From Iodobacter arcticus (GTDB lineage Bacteria; Pseudomonadota; Gammaproteobacteria; Burkholderiales; Chitinibacteraceae): a stretch of 64,000 nt of DNA. The notes beneath the pieces were generated by a model. That model had not been told where the DNA came from. It saw only the letters and a list, made by a program, of their open reading frames with translations, and made no database searches. The stretch lies in the NCBI RefSeq assembly GCF_042664895.1, contig NZ_JBHTBQ010000035.1:176546-240545 (forward strand), read 5' to 3'. The position numbers and the translations under genes are program-made. Position 1 is the first letter of the stretch. Each line of letters begins with the position of its first letter. Shown in pieces: positions 18,120 through 25,234 of the stretch.

Positions 18120-18305
18120 GTATCTGCACAAGTCTTTGTACTTGTTCCCCCCCTTTGAAAAAGGGGGGCTAGGGGGGATTTAGAGTTGCATATCTTGACC
18201 CATAGGCGCAAAACAAAGCTACACCAAGGCAAATCCCCCTCAATCCCCCTTTGATAAAGGGGGAAGCTATAGCACTGATGCCGCCTATTGTGTGTAGATA
18301 CTTAT
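18116..18305. repeat. MITE-like element with 15-bp terminal inverted repeats
   Basis: About 190 bp bounded by ATAAGTATCTGCACA and TGTGTAGATACTTAT, which are inverted repeats with one mismatch. Inside, a second inverted pair of C-run/G-run arms (18147-18184 and 18231-18264) can fold into long hairpins. It carries no gene. It overlaps the stop codon of the PilZ gene. The rest of the gap up to 18411 shows nothing I recognise. Confidence 0.7.
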
Positions 18306-18411
18306 CTCCAAAGCCCAGCCGGAGGGCTGATGCACTGCTTTTAGCCGTATTGCTGCGCCATCGTGTTTTCAGACTAGAAAATTAATCAATTTCACAACCC
18401 ACCGTAAAAAA

Positions 18412-18903
18412 ATGACGGTGGCGGTCAATTATACGACAGCAAAAACAGACAAATTGACTAGACTACTGAATCCTATTCTACTTAGCGACAAAGCAAGCAG
18501 TCAGGTATTAGCTAACTTCAACAGCACGGACACGGTGGAAATCCCTGCTAAATCGGGTGTAGTATCTCGGCATAAAATACTTCAGGCTGCGCCCAGCATA
18601 GAAATTACAAGGGGCTTAGCGTTTTTATGCACCCATGGTGGCGGTTTTTCTGCCGTTTTAGGGTGTCTACATATTGTTAGCCAAAGCGGCCTTGTTATTT
18701 TGTCTTTTAGTTGGCACGTTGTTGTGGCAGTTTGTGTTGCAATCGTATTGATATTTTTATTCTGTTTTGCAGCTTTCTGTTTTAGTTCCGTATTAACACG
18801 CTACAATTCGTCGGCCCTATTTTTAGTGGCTTTCTTTTTTCGTATCTCTGTTTCATTACGAAAAACGTGGGTTTTATTTCTTGTGCAGTGGCAATACGCC
18901 TAA
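18412..18903 (+). CDS. Hypothetical protein, doubtful; stop overlaps an attC core
   Basis: A 163-codon reading frame, hydrophilic for about 80 residues and then strongly hydrophobic with several Phe/Val/Leu-rich stretches. I do not recognise it. Its TAA stop lies inside a GCCTAAC sequence that looks like the left core of an integron attC site, as is common for cassette genes. A GTTAGCC at 18679, in the middle of the frame, could mark the start of a cassette, in which case only the 3' part belongs to it. No convincing ribosome site is seen. Confidence 0.3.
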   Translation: MTVAVNYTTAKTDKLTRLLNPILLSDKASSQVLANFNSTDTVEIPAKSGVVSRHKILQAAPSIEITRGLAFLCTHGGGFSAVLGCLHIVSQSGLVILSFSWHVVVAVCVAIVLIFLFCFAAFCFSSVLTRYNSSALFLVAFFFRISVSLRKTWVLFLVQWQYA

Positions 18904-19105
18904 CATGGCACAAGAATCTATAGGGTCAGGTCTTACATTTGACATAAAGTAATCGATTTAACCTTTTTTACAATGTACTGTAAATTTTATCATATGCAAA
19001 ATGTAAGACCTGACCCTATTGCTTTTTCAACCGGGCTGGCCGGGACGCGGCAGCTCATTCGGATAGTTGGCGCGGTCAGCCATCCGATTAGTTCAATCGT
19101 TAGAG
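18898..19105 (+). other. attC-like recombination site interrupted by the 97-bp repeat element
   Basis: A left core GCCTAAC (18898-18904) and a right core GTTAGAG (19099-19105) flank attC-like sequence (TTCAACCGGG...GGGACGCGG...TTGGCGCGGTCA...TTCAATC). A full copy of the dispersed inverted-repeat element (18920-19019) sits between them. With the element removed the site would be about 108 bp. A coding frame starts 9 bp after the right core, as expected for a gene cassette. Confidence 0.55.
18920..19019. repeat. Dispersed inverted-repeat element, copy 1
   Basis: 100 bp with perfect 21-bp terminal inverted repeats beginning ATAGGGTCAGGTCTTACATT. The interior is AT rich with no coding capacity. 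It belongs to a family with five further full copies at 19637, 21309, 22949 and 23756, plus a left-end fragment at 19591. It appears to have inserted inside an attC site. Confidence 0.9.
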
Positions 19106-19113
19106 AAAAACCA

Positions 19114-19425
19114 ATGAATGTGTTCGCGTATGTGGCAGCACTCACTTTTGCAGGGACAATCGCCGCTTACCTTTTTGGTCGTATCGTATGTAACCTCAAT
19201 GGGGTTTTAGTGTTCTTTATATATTTTGTCGTTTCACTTAGCTTGGGTTTCTTCCTAAGCTTTCCCATATTGTCCATTGTCGGGACACTCTGCTTTGCTC
19301 TGGATTTAAAAGAGACACAATGCATCATTACAGACGATCAGACCGTTTGGTTTCTAGCGACTCCGTTAGTTTTTTTTCCTGCCTACATAATTTGCATGTT
19401 TATTGGCCGCACGCACGGGAAATAG
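19114..19425 (+). CDS. Small multi-spanning membrane protein in a gene cassette
   Basis: A 103-residue hydrophobic protein with about three or four membrane segments (near 2-20, 28-50, 53-70 and 82-98) and a short polar loop holding DLKETQCIITDD. I do not recognise the family. The ATG at 19114 lies 9 bp after a GTTAGAG core and the gene is followed by a clear attC at 19478, the layout of an integron cassette. A longer in-frame start would read through the repeat element and the attC remnant, which argues for the short form. Confidence 0.65.
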   Translation: MNVFAYVAALTFAGTIAAYLFGRIVCNLNGVLVFFIYFVVSLSLGFFLSFPILSIVGTLCFALDLKETQCIITDDQTVWFLATPLVFFPAYIICMFIGRTHGK

Positions 19426-19477
19426 AAAAACCCATAATCTAACAAGGTCAGACTCCATTGAATGCACTCAAACCAAG

Positions 19478-19535
19478 GCCTAACCCATCATTCAAGTGGG
19501 ACGCCTAACGGCGCCCCTTAATTCAAACGTTAGGC
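19478..19535 (+). other. Integron attC site
   Basis: A 58-bp site with GCCTAAC at the left and its exact complement GTTAGGC at the right. In between are ATTCAAG and CTTAATTCAAAC, the inner cores known from short attC sites such as that of aadA, around a GGGACGCC/GGCGCCCC stem. This is the clearest evidence that the region contains mobile gene cassettes. Confidence 0.85.
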
Positions 19536-19540
19536 CACTC

Positions 19541-19564
19541 ATGACCGATCACAACGAACATTGA
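19541..19564 (+). pseudogene. Start of a cassette gene cut off by repeat insertion
   Basis: Just after the attC an ATG opens a frame of seven codons (MTDHNEH) that ends at the TGA created where the repeat-derived GAGACCTAT units begin. The position, 5 bp after the right core, is typical for a cassette gene start, so this is probably the head of a destroyed gene. The evidence is only positional. Confidence 0.35.
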
Positions 19565-19636
19565 GACCTATGGAGACCTATGAGACCTATGGGGTCAGGT
19601 CTTACATTTGACATGAATTAATCAATTGAGACCTAT
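19563..19636. repeat. Short tandem GAGACCTAT units and a left-end fragment of the dispersed element
   Basis: GAGACCTAT occurs at 19563, 19573, 19582 and 19628. A 36-bp left end of the dispersed element (19591-19626) lies between the third and fourth units, directly before the full copy. The pattern looks like repeated insertion or slippage at one element end. Confidence 0.75.
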
Positions 19637-19733
19637 GGGGTCAGGTCTTACATTTGACATGAATTAATTAATTTAAGCTGCTTTGCAAACCACTGTAAAT
19701 TTTATAATTATGCAAAATACAAGACCTGACCCC
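19637..19733. repeat. Dispersed inverted-repeat element, copy 2
   Basis: 97 bp from GGGGTCAGGTCTTACATTTG to CAAGACCTGACCCC. The inverted ends have two mismatches. It forms the left boundary of the first copy of the tandem two-gene unit and is nearly identical to copy 3. Confidence 0.9.
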
Positions 19734-19738
19734 GTTAC

Positions 19739-19761
19739 TTCGATTCACATTGTGAATCGAA
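19739..19761. promoter_or_regulatory. 23-bp palindrome ahead of the first 388-residue paralogue
   Basis: TTCGATTCAC, a 3-base centre and GTGAATCGAA form a near-perfect palindrome about 30 bp upstream of the gene start. An identical copy precedes the second paralogue (21411-21433). It could be an operator, a leader hairpin or a remnant of a recombination site. Confidence 0.45.
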
Positions 19762-19791
19762 TCAAAAATTAACAACAAAGGTTAGGATTTA

Positions 19792-21021
19792 ATAAATTAC
19801 ACAATTGCCATTCTAGACAGAGATAACCATAACATTGCATCCAATATTCTTTGGTTTCCTGAGACCATCGGTGGAGCAAAGAAAATGCTCTCCGTTTTTA
19901 TGGATGAAACTCGGCCTGCAAATGCAGCTCAGTCNNNNNNNNNNNNNNNNNNNNNNNNNNNNNNNNNNNNNNNNNNNNNNNNNNNNNNNNNNNNNNNNNN
20001 NNNNNNNNNNNNNNNNNNNNNNNNNNNNNNNNNNNNNNNNNNNNNNNNNNNNNNNNNNNNATTATGGAACGGTATAAATCCAATTCATGCAGTGCGTGAT
20101 TTACCTTGCCAAGCGTGGACGATACAGATTGATTCTGATCAATCTAACGCATTTTTACGTCGATTATTACCGCTGGCGCGTGAATTGCGCTTGGATGTGT
20201 TTGATTTAGAAACGGAAACCTATTATTGCCATGATATGTTGCGTAGCTATGTGATTCCAGAAGAAAAAACGGCTATGTGGTATGAATTAGATCCGATTGC
20301 CGCTAACCCAGTGAAATACGCCAAGGCAAAAGTCGCCAAGCGTTTTGCTGAGCAATTAACGCCAGCTTTGGCTGAACACGGTTTTATGCCTGTGCGGGAA
20401 AAATTGGATGATGGGTTTTTATTCTATTTTGAGCGTGAAGTAGAGGGTGGGAGTCAGGTGATAAGGGCTACGGATAGTGGCTCAGCGGGGGAGCTCAAAT
20501 GCCGTGTTTCATTTGAAGTTTATAGTCAGCGTGTTGATTGCATCGCTAGTAAATTCAGGTTATGGCGTGAAAATCTACCAATAATTGATTTTCAGCATAC
20601 TAAGAAAGTTCCTATTTATTTACCAGGGCTTGATACGTTAAGAAACCGAGTTTATGGAAAAAAACTTAATAACGCTGATTGTTGCCGGAGTGCTGAAGAG
20701 GTTGACTGGGTGGTTGAAGATATTCTTATCTTGGGAGTGTTTACGCTTGATAAAGCGCGCACAATTCAAGGTATGAATTGGCTTCTTAGCGATGAAGGTG
20801 CCCAAAGTTGGAATCCGGAAGATTATGAGCACGATAAGTCTCTTATCTTTGATCTTTTTACTTATGCTCGATTAGCCAGCAATCCTCGTTTTGAGCAAAT
20901 GGCTAAAGAAATACAAGAGGTCGTAAAACACCAAACTCCGATTCCAAATGTTGCAACTGTTAATGATATGGCCGCTTTTTGCCGCGAGTATGTATCTCCT
21001 ATTGGCGATGGACCTGCATAG
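19792..21021 (+). pseudogene. First paralogue of an unknown 388-residue family; start codon lost, contains a sequencing gap
   Basis: This is the left copy of a tandem pair. Where the right copy has ATG this one has ATA (19792-19794), with the same GTTAGGATTTA context before it. The next in-frame ATG is 19885, which would drop the first 31 residues. A run of 126 N (19935-20060) hides part of the N-terminal region. The readable part matches the right copy almost exactly to about residue 230, then diverges strongly up to the shared end (FCREY then SPIGDGPA). I do not recognise the family. It is cytoplasmic by composition. It may be dead or translated from the inner start. Confidence 0.6.
19935..20060. 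other. Assembly gap of 126 N
   Basis: The flanks match the right-hand paralogue, where the corresponding stretch (21607-21678) is 72 bp. Both lengths are multiples of three. The gap lies in the duplicated part, as expected for a repeat-collapse problem, so its true size may be about 72 bp. Confidence 0.95.
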
Positions 21022-21108
21022 TAAGAACTCAAACTCTGAATGTTCAGACATAGAGGTGAAGCAGCTCGTCTTGAAAGCAGATAAAAATTTTAGTAGATAA
21101 GGAGTGAT

Positions 21109-21339
21109 ATGAATAAATGGTTAATGTTCTTTTTTGCATTGTTATTGCCTACACTGAGTTTTTCCGTAACAACTGCAGCATCGAATGATGCTGGTGCGAC
21201 GGGTGTAGGTAAAGCAATCGGAGGTGCTTTGTTTGGTTATATTGCGTTGAAGGTCATGAACCGCAATAAATATGAAGATCAACCGCGTGGAACTAGTAAG
21301 AGACCTATGGGGTCAGGTCTTACATTTGACATGAATTAA
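21109..21339 (+). CDS. Small exported glycine-rich protein, copy 1, C terminus replaced by repeat sequence
   Basis: A 76-residue protein with a signal peptide (MNKWLMFFFALLLPTLSFSV) and a glycine-rich membrane-like segment (GVGKAIGGALFGYIALKVM). The ribosome site AAGGAG is strong. It follows the 388-residue paralogue by 87 bp. After GTSK the frame runs into the dispersed element, so the last 12 residues (RPMGSGLTFDMN) are element-encoded, whereas copy 2 continues to ILIGVLALVV. Function unknown; the pairing with the larger gene is kept in both copies. Confidence 0.6.
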   Translation: MNKWLMFFFALLLPTLSFSVTTAASNDAGATGVGKAIGGALFGYIALKVMNRNKYEDQPRGTSKRPMGSGLTFDMN

Positions 21340-21405
21340 TCAATTTAAGCTGCTTTGCAAACCACTGTAAATTTTATAATTATGCAAAATACAAGACCTG
21401 ACCCC
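21309..21405. repeat. Dispersed inverted-repeat element, copy 3
   Basis: 97 bp, nearly identical to copy 2, with the same GAGACCTAT left flank and GTTACTTCGATTCAC right flank. It is the junction between the two copies of the tandem two-gene unit and truncates the small exported protein gene. Confidence 0.9.
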
Positions 21406-21410
21406 GTTAC

Positions 21411-21433
21411 TTCGATTCACATTGTGAATCGAA
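21411..21433. promoter_or_regulatory. 23-bp palindrome ahead of the second 388-residue paralogue
   Basis: Identical to the palindrome at 19739-19761, TTCGATTCAC/GTGAATCGAA, about 30 bp before the ATG at 21464. Confidence 0.45.
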
Positions 21434-21463
21434 TCAAAAATTAACAACAAAGGTTAGGATTTA

Positions 21464-22630
21464 ATGAATTACACAATTGCCATTCTCGATAGAGAGAACC
21501 ACAACGTTGCATCCAATATTCTTTGGTTTCCTGAGACCATCGGTGGAGCAAAGAAAATGCTCTCCGTTTTTATGGATGAAACTCGGCCTGCAAATGCAGC
21601 TCAGTCGGCTAGATTATCTCGCTTGGCCAAGCGGCTGCTGATGGATTTTCCATTAGAAAGCAATTCAGAAAAAACCTCGTTATGGAACGGTATAAATCCA
21701 ATTCATACAGTGCGTGATTTACCTTGCCAAGCGTGGACGATACAGATTGATTCTGATCAATCTAACGCATTTTTACGTCGATTATTACCGCTGGCGCGTG
21801 AATTGCGCTTGGATGTGTTTGATTTAGAAACGGAAACCTATTATTGCCATGATATGTTGCGTAGCTATGTGATTCCAGAAGAAAAAACGGCTATGTGGTA
21901 TGAATTAGATCCGATTGCCGCTAACCCAGTGAAATACACCAAGGCAAAAGTCGCCAAGCGTTTTGCTGAGCAATTAACGCCAGCTTTGGCTGAGTATGGT
22001 TTTATGCCTGTGCGGGAAAAGTTGGATGATGGGTTTTTATTCTATTTTGAGCGTGAAGTAGAAGGCGGTAGTCAGGTGATAAGGGCCACAGCAAGTGGTT
22101 CAGCAGGAGAGCTCAAATGCCGTGTTTCATTTGAAGTCTATAGTCAGCGCTTTAATCGTCAGCTTACTGAATTCAGATTGTGGAGTGAAGAAACACCACG
22201 TGATGACTCTAATCAAGTATCTATTGATTTGCCAGGGCTTGGAGCTCTACGCGATTTGTCCATCGGAAAAAGTTTATATAGTATTGATCAGTGCCGAAGT
22301 GCTGAAGAAATCGATTGGATGATTGAAGATATTCTTGGTTTGAGTATTTTTATATTTGATAAGGCACGAACAATTCAGGGCATGAATTGGTTATTCAGTA
22401 ATGAGGAAGCTAAGTTTATTTTTCCAAATAATTATTTTTATAAGAAAAAGCACGGATTTGCCTTTTTTTTGTACGCTCGGTTGGCGGGCAATCTTGAATT
22501 TGACAAAATTGCTAAAGAAATGCTGGACGTAGTAAAAAATGAAACGCCACTTCCAAATGCATCCACTGTTGATGAAATCATTACTTTTTGCCGTGAGTAT
22601 ATATCACCTATTGGCGATGGGCCTGCATAG
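21464..22630 (+). CDS. Second paralogue of an unknown 388-residue family
   Basis: An intact 388-residue protein with no signal peptide and no clear membrane segment. I do not recognise it. Landmarks are the N terminus MNYTIAILDRENHN, an acidic middle (DLETETYYCHDM, IPEEKTAMWYELDP), a segment FAEQLTPALAEYGF reminiscent of DUF4304-type folds, and the end FCREYISPIGDGPA. Compared with the left copy, roughly the first 230 residues are almost identical while the C-terminal half has diverged. It is followed 87 bp later by a small exported protein. That pairing, and the conserved-then-variable pattern, would fit an immunity or defence pair, but this is a guess. Confidence 0.75.
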   Translation: MNYTIAILDRENHNVASNILWFPETIGGAKKMLSVFMDETRPANAAQSARLSRLAKRLLMDFPLESNSEKTSLWNGINPIHTVRDLPCQAWTIQIDSDQSNAFLRRLLPLARELRLDVFDLETETYYCHDMLRSYVIPEEKTAMWYELDPIAANPVKYTKAKVAKRFAEQLTPALAEYGFMPVREKLDDGFLFYFEREVEGGSQVIRATASGSAGELKCRVSFEVYSQRFNRQLTEFRLWSEETPRDDSNQVSIDLPGLGALRDLSIGKSLYSIDQCRSAEEIDWMIEDILGLSIFIFDKARTIQGMNWLFSNEEAKFIFPNNYFYKKKHGFAFFLYARLAGNLEFDKIAKEMLDVVKNETPLPNASTVDEIITFCREYISPIGDGPA

Positions 22631-22717
22631 CAAGAACTCAAACTCTGAATATTCAGACATAAAGGTGAAGCCGCTCGTTTTGAAAGCGGATAAAAATCTT
22701 AGTAGATAAGGAGTGAT

Positions 22718-22942
22718 ATGAAAAAATGGTTAGTGTTCTTTTTTGCATTGTTATTGCCTACACTGAGTTTTTCCGTAACAACTGCAGCATCGAATGATGC
22801 TGGTGCGACTGGTGTAGGTAAAGCAATCGGAGGTGCTTTGTTTGGTTATATTGCGTTGAAGGTCATGAACCGCAATAAAGATGAAGATCAACCGCGTGGA
22901 ACTAGTAAAATCCTGATTGGTGTTTTGGCTCTGGTCGTCTAA
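22718..22942 (+). CDS. Small exported glycine-rich protein, copy 2
   Basis: A 74-residue protein with the same signal peptide and GVGKAIGGALFGYIALKVM segment as copy 1, here with its own hydrophobic C terminus (ILIGVLALVV). It has a strong AAGGAG site. The two hydrophobic stretches around a charged NRNKDEDQPRGTSK loop suggest an inner-membrane hairpin or a small envelope protein. Function unknown. Element copy 4 begins 6 bp after the stop. Confidence 0.65.
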   Translation: MKKWLVFFFALLLPTLSFSVTTAASNDAGATGVGKAIGGALFGYIALKVMNRNKDEDQPRGTSKILIGVLALVV

Positions 22943-22948
22943 ACCTAT

Positions 22949-23039
22949 GGGGTCAGGTCTTGCATTTGACATAAATTAATTAATTTAAGCTGCTTTGCAA
23001 ACCACGGTAAATTTTATCTTATGTAAAGGACCTGACCCC
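22949..23039. repeat. Dispersed inverted-repeat element, copy 4
   Basis: 91 bp, GGGGTCAGGTCTTGCATTTG to GGACCTGACCCC. The right end is slightly shortened compared with the other copies. It closes the tandem unit and precedes the DUF2867 cassette gene. Confidence 0.88.
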
Positions 23040-23076
23040 GTTACTTCTTTTTAAACCTCAGAAACTGGACGCCTAC

Positions 23077-23622
23077 ATGTCAACCGAACACCATCACGCA
23101 ACATCTGTGTCGCTTCCTCAGGAGTCGGCGATTGCTAAAGCCTACGCATCGACGAATCTCGCGGATGCCTACTCGATCGAGCTTCCACCCGAAGCGTCGA
23201 CCAATCCCGAACTGTTGGCGAGGTTCATCTTCGCTCACCAAGCGCCCTGGGTCAGCAGCCTCATGACGGTTCGAGACACGCTCGTAGCCGGTTTCGGCCT
23301 CAAGACAGCTAAACATCTCGGATCGCTGGATGCGGAGAGCGGAGCGGGCCGACTCAGCATCTTTAAGATCTACAGCACAAATCTAACTGAAGTTGTTCTT
23401 GGAGAAGACGACAAGCACCTGGACTTCAGACTCTCTGTTCTGTGTTCCGGTCAGTCGTCGCCGGGAGCTAAACGTCACTTGACTCTGTCGACCGTTGTCC
23501 ATTGCCACAATCGCTTAGGTCGTCTCTATATTTTTCTCATTGCCCCGTTTCATCGCTTAGTCGTTCAATCCAATCTTCGTAGTGCGGCACGGATCGGTTG
23601 GCCGTCGGCAACGGAAGCATAA
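23077..23622 (+). CDS. DUF2867 domain protein in a gene cassette
   Basis: A 181-residue protein matching the DUF2867 family: HQAPWVSSLMTVRDTLVAGF, VVLGEDDKHLDFRLSV and the C-terminal VVHCHNRLGRLYIFLIAPFH. These proteins look like small polyketide-cyclase-like folds and have no settled function. The gene is visibly richer in GC than its neighbours and is followed 35 bp later by an attC site, so it is probably a captured cassette. The ATG at 23077 has no strong ribosome site, common for cassette genes. Confidence 0.85.
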   Translation: MSTEHHHATSVSLPQESAIAKAYASTNLADAYSIELPPEASTNPELLARFIFAHQAPWVSSLMTVRDTLVAGFGLKTAKHLGSLDAESGAGRLSIFKIYSTNLTEVVLGEDDKHLDFRLSVLCSGQSSPGAKRHLTLSTVVHCHNRLGRLYIFLIAPFHRLVVQSNLRSAARIGWPSATEA

Positions 23623-23657
23623 GCCAAAGTCCAAATCATCATGCGGAGCCAACTGAG

Positions 23658-23735
23658 GTCTAACCCTTTCATTGAGCGGACGTCTTCCAGCGAGCTTGGC
23701 CCGCTTCTAGCCGCCGCTCATGTCAAACGTTAAAG
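23658..23735 (+). other. Integron attC site after the DUF2867 gene
   Basis: A 78-bp site with GTCTAAC at the left and GTTAAAG at the right, enclosing GAGCGGACG and its partner CCGCTCATGTCAAAC, inner cores typical of attC sites. The last base of the right core does not fit GTTRRRY, so the site may be decayed. Another dispersed element begins 20 bp later. Confidence 0.75.
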
Positions 23736-23755
23736 AAACCCATAGAGAAACTTAT

Positions 23756-23851
23756 AGGGTCAGGTCTTACATTTGACATGAATTAATCAATTTAAGCTGC
23801 TTTGCAAACCACTGTAAATTTTATCTTATATAAAATGTAAGACCTGACCCC
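23756..23851. repeat. Dispersed inverted-repeat element, copy 5
   Basis: About 96 bp, from AGGGTCAGGTCTTACATTTG to ATGTAAGACCTGACCCC, marking the right end of the cassette region before the hisC terminator. It is as complete as copies 1 to 3. Confidence 0.9.
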
Positions 23852-23939
23852 GTGACTCGACCACCCCAAACCCACGAAACGACCATCAAAAAAATTGCGA
23901 AACATACCGCAATTTTGCAAGGGTAAACCCGCAATAAAA

Positions 23940-23970
23940 AAAGCCCCGATCATATTTCTACCGGGGCTTT
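23940..23970 (-). terminator. Terminator of hisC
   Basis: AAAGCCCCG and CGGGGCTTT form a 9-bp stem; on the minus strand the hairpin is followed by TTTTTTT. It lies 23 bp after the hisC stop. Confidence 0.85.
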
Positions 23971-23992
23971 ATTTTAATGATGTTATGGCTAA

Positions 23993-25093
23993 TTAATCAG
24001 CCAATGCTTCTTCCAGCACTTCAATAAAGCGTGCATTTTCTGCTGGCAAGCCAATCGAAACGCGCAAGGTGTTGGTCAGGCCGTATGGGGCTAATGGGCG
24101 GATAATCACGCCCCTTTGCAGCATAAATAGATTAAGCGCTGCTGCATCGCCACAATGAAAGGCGATGAAATTAGCTTGGCTTGGAATAAAACTCACACCT
24201 AATCGCACAAAGGCTGCCGTTAATTGGGCCATACCCTCGCTATTTACGCGCAGGGTTTCTTTTAAGAATTCTTCATCATCCAGCGCTGCTGTTGCTGCGG
24301 CTTGCGCAAGGCTATTGACATTAAATGGCTGGCGCACGCGGTTGATCATATCGGCCACTTCCGGTGAAGTGAGCGCCATGCCTACACGTAAACCGGCCAA
24401 GCCAAAGGCTTTGGAGAAAGTACGCACCACGATTAGATTGGGGAAGTCTTTCAGCCAAGCGATTGAATCAGGGCGCTTTTCCGGGGTAAAGAATTCGGTG
24501 TAGGCCTCATCCAATACCACCAGTACATTTTTTGGGCAGCTTTGTAAAAACTCAAGCAAATCGCCCGGCCTAGCCATTGTACCCGTTGGGTTATTTGGGT
24601 TTGCAATCCAAACCACCTTGGTGCTTGGCACAATAGCAGCCTGCATGGCATCTAAATCGTGACCATAATCCAGCGCATTGACTTGAATGCCTTGCGCGCC
24701 CACCGCTTGCGTTGCCAGAGGATAAACAGCAAACGCATATTGCGAATAAACGGCCGAATCACCCGGCGCTAAGAAAGCATGGGCAATTAAATCCAGTACA
24801 TCGTTGGAGCCATTACCTAAAATGATTTGTTCCGTTTTTACGCCATGCTTCTGGGCTATTTTTCTTTTTAAATCAAAACCATTGCCATCCGGATAACGGG
24901 CTAATTCAGCCAGTTCTTTTTCAATCGCCGCTCTGGCTTTGCTCCCCATACCGAGTGGATTTTCATTTGATGCCAATTTCACGATATGGTCAGGATTTAA
25001 TCCCATTTCACGCGCCAATTCAGCAACCGGCTTGCCGGGCTGATAAGGCGCAATTGAGCGAACATATTCTGGGGCTAGATCTTGCAAACTCAT
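23993..25093 (-). CDS. hisC: Histidinol-phosphate aminotransferase HisC
   Basis: A class I/II PLP aminotransferase of 366 residues that makes L-histidinol phosphate from imidazole acetol phosphate, and in this gene setting may also act on aromatic keto acids. Seen are KLASNENPLGMG, the PNNPTG motif, DEAYTEF and the PLP lysine in TFSKAFGLAGLRVG. The ATG at 25093 has an AAGGA site; an upstream frame extension lacks one. It belongs to the betaproteobacterial gyrA-serC-pheA-hisC order, in which tyrA-aroA usually follow; here a terminator and cassettes follow instead. Confidence 0.94.
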   Translation of the reverse strand: MSLQDLAPEYVRSIAPYQPGKPVAELAREMGLNPDHIVKLASNENPLGMGSKARAAIEKELAELARYPDGNGFDLKRKIAQKHGVKTEQIILGNGSNDVLDLIAHAFLAPGDSAVYSQYAFAVYPLATQAVGAQGIQVNALDYGHDLDAMQAAIVPSTKVVWIANPNNPTGTMARPGDLLEFLQSCPKNVLVVLDEAYTEFFTPEKRPDSIAWLKDFPNLIVVRTFSKAFGLAGLRVGMALTSPEVADMINRVRQPFNVNSLAQAAATAALDDEEFLKETLRVNSEGMAQLTAAFVRLGVSFIPSQANFIAFHCGDAAALNLFMLQRGVIIRPLAPYGLTNTLRVSIGLPAENARFIEVLEEALAD

Positions 25094-25234
25094 TTGAAAA
25101 TCCTTTTTGCTATCCGATGAATCGGGTATAGAGGAAACACCACACACTGTAGCGCGATTGATTAATTAAACTGCAGCCTTAAATACCACCGATAAAGCAA
25201 ATCCGGCGCAGATGCTTTCTAAATACGTAATATG

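Noticed and set aside
18412..18685. An integrase gene or attI site at the left end of the cassette region
   Set aside because: No tyrosine recombinase motifs in any frame and no recognisable attI; the integron part is absent from this window.
18920..23851. CRISPR array, because of regularly recurring near-identical repeats
   Set aside because: The repeats are about 97 bp with inverted ends and are separated by 0.1-1.6 kb containing genes; there are no uniform spacers and no cas genes.
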